From Thiotrichaceae bacterium (GTDB taxonomy: Bacteria > Pseudomonadota > Gammaproteobacteria > Thiotrichales > Thiotrichaceae): DNA of 9,923 bases. The number at the start of each line of letters is the position of its first letter. Within the stretch, counting starts at the first letter, position 1. Position numbers and translations under genes: made by a program. Shown one piece after another: positions 6,794-9,923 of this stretch. Below the pieces are notes generated by a model. The model saw nothing but the letters and a program-made list of their open reading frames with translations. It did no database searches and was not told the DNA's origin. The stretch spans positions 1 through 9,923 of the forward strand of contig JALVRY010000403.1 of assembly GCA_027024625.1 (NCBI GenBank), read 5' to 3'.

Positions 6794-7151
6794 AGTAGTT
6801 AATTTGTGTAAGATTGGATTGATTCTTTAAGCTTTAAGCTGTTCGTTTATCCCTATGTATTAATTTTTTGTTATCACATGGGGGCTGTTTCTATTCCCTT
6901 AGGGAAGCTGATTAAGTCCAAAATATTGGAAGTGACACTTTAGTGTCGCCTGCAAGGTATTGAAATACAGTTGTTTCGGGCGAGGCTAAAGAGACTTAAT
7001 CAGATTCCTTAGCTAGTTGGTTATTAAGTAGGAGTGCACAATTAATTTGTTCAACTCAGAATTAATAGAGATACCCTATACACTAACTCTCCTTTATCTT
7101 CCTTGGTCTATACTCTTTATTCCCTAATTTCAGTGGTAAGCTAAATTTATT
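6794..7151. other. 358-bp intergenic region between RND pump and Kef-like gene
   Basis: No coding sequence is credible here. From left to right it holds a tandem CTTTAAG direct repeat near 6820-6835, the folded element listed separately (6894-7008), an inverted repeat ATTAATT/AATTAAT (7041-7047 / 7060-7066, 12-base spacer) and a -10-like TATACT at 7109-7114 without a convincing -35. A weak GGTAAG (7135-7140) precedes the antiporter ATG by 11 bases. No strong intrinsic terminator was found directly after the pump stop codon. Confidence 0.5.
6894..7008 (+). repeat. Folded palindromic element: structured RNA candidate or MITE remnant
   Basis: A long closing stem pairs 6903-6918 (GGAAGCTGATTAAGTC) with 6993-7008 (GACTTAATCAGATTCC), 15 of 16 pairs with one G/A mismatch. 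Inside is a strong hairpin at 6932-6949 (GTGACAC, loop TTTA, GTGTCGC, one G-U pair) and a weaker one at 6952-6974 (GCAA/TTGT then GTATT/AATAC). Just outside, TTCCC (6894-6898) can pair with GGGAA (6902-6906), competing with the base of the closing stem. The layout of a closing helix with two inner hairpins suits a structured leader RNA of the downstream antiporter gene or a small inverted-repeat element. The class was not recognised. Confidence 0.5.
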
Positions 7152-8858
7152 ATGGAAGACCTCCAAGCTCTCTTTCCAGTTATAATTCTTTTATTGCTTG
7201 GTATTCTAGCGATTGCCATCATGCGCCCTATAAAAATGAGTCCTATTGTCGGTTATTTATTAGCCGGTATGTTGATTGGTGGTCATGGCCTTGGGCTTAT
7301 TGAAGAAAGTGAAACAACCCATCTATTAGCAGAGCTTGGAGTGGTTTTTTTACTATTTGATATCGGTTTGCATTTTTCTATCGGCCACATGTGGGATGCC
7401 CGTAAAGATATTCTTGTTCTCGGTCCAGTGCAAATGACTCTTTGTGCGGGAGGGCTAGGGTTAATCGCTTGGTTGCTGGGAATCAATACAGAAGTATCAA
7501 TCATCATTGGTGCAACATTAGCATTATCTTCAACAGCTGTCGCCGCCCAAATATTAGCGGATAGTGAACAGCAACATTGTCCGATCGCGGTATCATCAAC
7601 GGCTGTATTAATTTTTCAAGATATATGTGCCATTTTTCTTTTGATATTGGCCGGTTCGTTAGGTAATGATGAAATATCATTGGGCAGTGTGATCAGTGAA
7701 GCTGCATTTAAAGCATTACTCGCATTTATCGCAGCAATCTTCATTGGTCGTTATCTTATCGGCCCACTTTTTAATCTTATTGCTAAATCTAAAGATCATG
7801 AGATTTTTACTGCAACAGCTTTATTGATTGTTTTAGCTACGGCGGCAGCAACAGGTTTGCTTGGGCTTTCTTTAACATTGGGAGCTTTTTTGGCAGGGAT
7901 GATTATCTCTGAAACACCATACAGACATGTCATTCAAACGGAGGTAAAACCTTTTCGTGGTTTGTTACTCGGCTTCTTTTTTATCACTGTTGGTATGGCG
8001 CTAGATACACATATCATTATGTACGAATGGTGGAAGATTGCAGTTGTCGCTTTGTCATTGGTTATCCTAAAGGTTGGTTTAATTGCTCTGGCGGCAATAA
8101 TCTTAAAAATTCAGTCTCGCAGTGCTTTACAAATGGGCGTTCTTCTATCACAAGGTAGTGAATTTGCTTTTGTTATTTTTGCGATACCGTCAATTAGAAC
8201 TGAATTAGGTCAGGAGTATTCATCAATTCTTATTATCTCTGTTGCAACTAGCATGGCACTAACTCCTGTGTTGGTACATATGTCTCGCAAGCTTGCTAAA
8301 TACTGGGCAGATCAAGATTGGAATAATAGCCAGAAAAATCTGGGAAACATCTCAACAACAGAAGCACCTGTAATTATTGTTGGTATGGGTGATGTAGGCA
8401 GGTGTGTAGCGAATGCTTTAGATGCCCAAGAAATCACATATCGAGGTATTGAAGTTAACCATGACTGTTTTGTAGAAGCATGTAGTAATGGTTATCCCGT
8501 TGGTTTTGGTGATGCAACTGACCTGCGTTTAATGGATACGATTAAAATGTCGCAAGCCAAAATTATTGTCATTACTTTTTCTGACTATGATATAGCTAGT
8601 GAATTAGCACCAATCGTATTAGAACAATATTCTGGTTTATGTTTAATGGTATCGGTAAAAACAGAAGAAGATAAAATTCAATTTAACGCATTGGGGATGG
8701 AAGCAATTACCCAACATAGTTTTCCTCGTGGTTTGGATATGGCTTCAGCCGTACTACAAAAGTACGGTGTAGATAAAGAAAAAATACAAAAATGGATGAA
8801 AAAGCAACAAACTCAAGAGCTTGATATTACAACAGTTTTTGGAAAAAGCGAGGGTTAA
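7152..8858 (+). CDS. KefB/KefC-like monovalent cation:proton antiporter (CPA2) with C-terminal RCK domain
   Basis: A 568-residue inner-membrane antiporter, probably exchanging K+ (or Na+) for H+. The N-terminal Na+/H+ exchanger domain (about 8-378) has 11-13 predicted membrane segments and CPA2 landmarks: FLLFDIGLHF (66-75), ALSSTAVAAQIL (124-135), VLIFQDICAIF (152-162, with conserved Q156-D157) and FFFITVGM (275-282). A linker leads to a Rossmann-type RCK/TrkA-N domain (about 406-525) with GMGDVGR (411-417), an acidic ribose-binding candidate E434 and GDATD (453-457), expected to bind a nucleotide and gate transport. No TrkA-C domain follows; the tail is short and charged. In Kef proteins this domain also senses glutathione adducts, but that cannot be claimed here, and no kefF/kefG partner is adjacent. 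The ATG at 7152 has only a weak GGTAAG upstream. It follows the RND genes after a 358-bp gap, so is probably a separate unit. Confidence 0.88.
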   Translation: MEDLQALFPVIILLLLGILAIAIMRPIKMSPIVGYLLAGMLIGGHGLGLIEESETTHLLAELGVVFLLFDIGLHFSIGHMWDARKDILVLGPVQMTLCAGGLGLIAWLLGINTEVSIIIGATLALSSTAVAAQILADSEQQHCPIAVSSTAVLIFQDICAIFLLILAGSLGNDEISLGSVISEAAFKALLAFIAAIFIGRYLIGPLFNLIAKSKDHEIFTATALLIVLATAAATGLLGLSLTLGAFLAGMIISETPYRHVIQTEVKPFRGLLLGFFFITVGMALDTHIIMYEWWKIAVVALSLVILKVGLIALAAIILKIQSRSALQMGVLLSQGSEFAFVIFAIPSIRTELGQEYSSILIISVATSMALTPVLVHMSRKLAKYWADQDWNNSQKNLGNISTTEAPVIIVGMGDVGRCVANALDAQEITYRGIEVNHDCFVEACSNGYPVGFGDATDLRLMDTIKMSQAKIIVITFSDYDIASELAPIVLEQYSGLCLMVSVKTEEDKIQFNALGMEAITQHSFPRGLDMASAVLQKYGVDKEKIQKWMKKQQTQELDITTVFGKSEG

Positions 8859-8965
8859 CTATGCTTGTTGATTCAGTGGGAAACATTACTTTATAAAAAG
8901 CTGCATATACTTACTAGTTATATAGCCCATAAGTTGTTGATATAATAGCTATAATTTCTTCATTA

Positions 8966-8994
8966 TTGACTATGCATCTTTTCTCTCCTATATA
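8966..8994 (+). promoter_or_regulatory. Candidate promoter of the SH3-repeat protein gene
   Basis: TTGACT (8966-8971) and TATATA (8989-8994) are spaced by 17 bp. The next start codon is at 9118, giving a leader of about 115 bases that would contain the inverted repeat at 9009-9029 and the IS-end-like repeat at 9041-9058. Assigned by eye only. Confidence 0.35.
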
Positions 8995-9008
8995 AATAGA
9001 AAGTTACA

Positions 9009-9029
9009 ATTAGTAATAATATTACTAAT
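9009..9029. repeat. Perfect 9-bp inverted repeat
   Basis: ATTAGTAAT (9009-9017) and ATTACTAAT (9021-9029) are exact reverse complements around AAT. It lies just downstream of the candidate promoter, where an operator would act. The all-A/T arms make it weak as a terminator, and no regulator is recognised for it. Confidence 0.5.
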
Positions 9030-9040
9030 TGATTATGGAT

Positions 9041-9058
9041 TAGGAGCTTGTTCGAGAA
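9041..9058 (+). repeat. IS-end-like direct repeat, copy 1
   Basis: TAGGAGCTTGTTCGAGAA matches the sequence at 9876-9893 at 17 of 18 positions, in the same orientation and 835 bp apart. GAG-CTTGT-C-GA-AA sequences resemble terminal repeats of IS5-family elements as I remember them; this was not verified. The two copies bracket the SH3-repeat gene. Confidence 0.5.
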
Positions 9059-9117
9059 TATAAATCGTACGAGGGAAGCTGCTAGAAATTTATTCGATAG
9101 AAAAGGATTTTTCAATA

Positions 9118-9840
9118 ATGATAAAAAGAATATTTTTTACACTATTATTGGTATCACTAAGCCTTTTTAGTATTCATGTTGATCTTGTTTTTGCCAATGA
9201 TGATATATACAGGGTTTCAAATTTTGTTCCTAGAAATGGTTTGCCACTTTATGTTGAGCCTAGGCGAAGCAGTAAACTGATTGCGACAATACCGCGTAGT
9301 ACATCATGGATAAAAATTCAGGGTAGACCGCAGGCTGGTTGGCAAAAGATATCTTGGAATAGTCAACAAGGTTGGATTCAAGCAGGCACAATTGAGCTAG
9401 ATCGAGCGGCAACGAATATTACGGGTGGGAAGGTAGATTGCTTGCATGACCCAAAAATAAAAAATAAAGCCTGTTGTGGTATTGTTGAAACAACAGATGA
9501 TCCTTCAGAGCTTGTTAAGATTTACTCGGTTACGGGTGTCCCAAAAAATCAATTATTACAAATGAATACCGCACCAGGAAAGAGAGAAAATATCGCGTCA
9601 TTGATGCCTCATAATGCAACTTGGATCATGAAGTTAAATAAAAGAAAGTTAATTAATGGTGTTAGGTGGGAAAAGGTAAAATGGGGTGGCAAAATAGGCT
9701 GGGTCGATTCACGTAAGATTCAATATAGTCCCGAACTAACCTCAGTAAATGATATGAAGCGAAAAAGTTGCAATGTGCCAAAGGACTGTGCTCCAGATTT
9801 ATCTGCTCTTTTGAAAGATGAAATTCAAAAGAACAAATAG
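9118..9840 (+). CDS. Exported protein with two SH3-like repeats, function unknown
   Basis: A 240-residue protein with a signal peptide (basic MIKR, hydrophobic 5-25, likely cleavage after VFA at about residue 26) and no lipobox, so probably periplasmic. Two bacterial SH3-like repeats are visible. The first (about 30-95) has a short basic sequence after LPLYVEP, then GWQKISW and GWIQAGTIEL. The second (about 134-204) has RWEKVKW and GWVDSRKIQYS. Such domains often bind cell-wall peptides or mediate protein contacts; no catalytic domain is present. Five cysteines, C108, C119 and C120 between the repeats and C218 and C224 near the C-terminus, could form disulfides in the periplasm. The start is supported by AAGGA at 9103-9107, 10 bases before the ATG. 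The gene stands alone between IS-end-like repeats, which hints at movement or nearby transposition. Its role cannot be told from sequence. Confidence 0.75.
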   Translation: MIKRIFFTLLLVSLSLFSIHVDLVFANDDIYRVSNFVPRNGLPLYVEPRRSSKLIATIPRSTSWIKIQGRPQAGWQKISWNSQQGWIQAGTIELDRAATNITGGKVDCLHDPKIKNKACCGIVETTDDPSELVKIYSVTGVPKNQLLQMNTAPGKRENIASLMPHNATWIMKLNKRKLINGVRWEKVKWGGKIGWVDSRKIQYSPELTSVNDMKRKSCNVPKDCAPDLSALLKDEIQKNK

Positions 9841-9875
9841 CAGGGCTGATTGTTAGATTTATTTTGTGCGGATGC

Positions 9876-9923
9876 TAGGAGCTTGTCCGAGAACTAATAA
9901 CCTACTGCAAATCCCATAAACAT
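9876..9923. mobile_element. IS-end-like sequence at the right edge (direct repeat copy 2)
   Basis: TAGGAGCTTGTCCGAGAA (9876-9893) repeats 9041-9058 with one change and is preceded by C, giving CTAG at the junction. The remaining 30 bases run off the window and may be the end of an insertion sequence. With no transposase visible, this rests only on the repeat and its resemblance to IS5-type ends. Confidence 0.35.

Noticed and set aside
1..9923. CRISPR array, tRNA, rRNA, phage or toxin-antitoxin module
   Set aside because: No regularly spaced repeats, cloverleaf-like sequence, rRNA segment or matching small gene pair was found on either strand.

Overview
The window looks like chromosomal DNA of an AT-rich gammaproteobacterium (GC roughly 40% by eye). 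The evidence is a Prx1-type AhpC, an Fnr/Crp-family regulator, a two-gene RND efflux set and a KefB/C-like antiporter, with generous spacers and several small palindromic elements. A sulfur-oxidising lineage such as Thiotrichaceae is possible, but that is a guess and not something the sequence proves.

Layout. At 1-62 (minus) is the start of a gene for the small subunit of exodeoxyribonuclease VII (xseB). It runs off the left edge and is too short to stand out as an ORF. Between it and ahpC lies a 172-bp near-complete palindrome (144-315) with perfect 18-bp ends, which looks like a MITE. ahpC (432-1037, plus) and an Fnr-like regulator (1130-1858, minus) face each other and share a perfect 19-bp hairpin as a two-way terminator. 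The regulator is divergent from an RND pair: adaptor (2172-3314) and inner-membrane pump (3515-6793), separated by a 200-bp hairpin-bearing spacer. A 358-bp spacer holding a strongly folded element of about 106 bp (6903-7008, plus a rival hairpin just upstream) precedes a KefB/C-like cation:proton antiporter (7152-8858). The last gene (9118-9840) encodes an exported protein with two SH3-like repeats. It sits between two direct copies of an 18-bp IS-end-like sequence.

How the genes may work together. AhpC removes peroxides. The regulator carries two CxxC pairs that could hold a metal or Fe-S centre, and it is divergent from the efflux genes, so it is a natural candidate for their redox-responsive control. 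The RND pair lacks a TolC-type outer-membrane partner here and must borrow one. The Kef-like antiporter belongs to a family often linked to electrophile and redox stress. A shared stress-defence theme is therefore plausible, but it rests on family knowledge and adjacency only.

No tRNA, rRNA, CRISPR array or complete transposase gene was seen. The most interesting non-coding items are the MITE-like palindrome, the folded element before the antiporter gene, and the IS-end-like repeats around the SH3 gene. The most interesting protein features are the paired CxxC motifs of the regulator and the methionine-rich insert in the adaptor.
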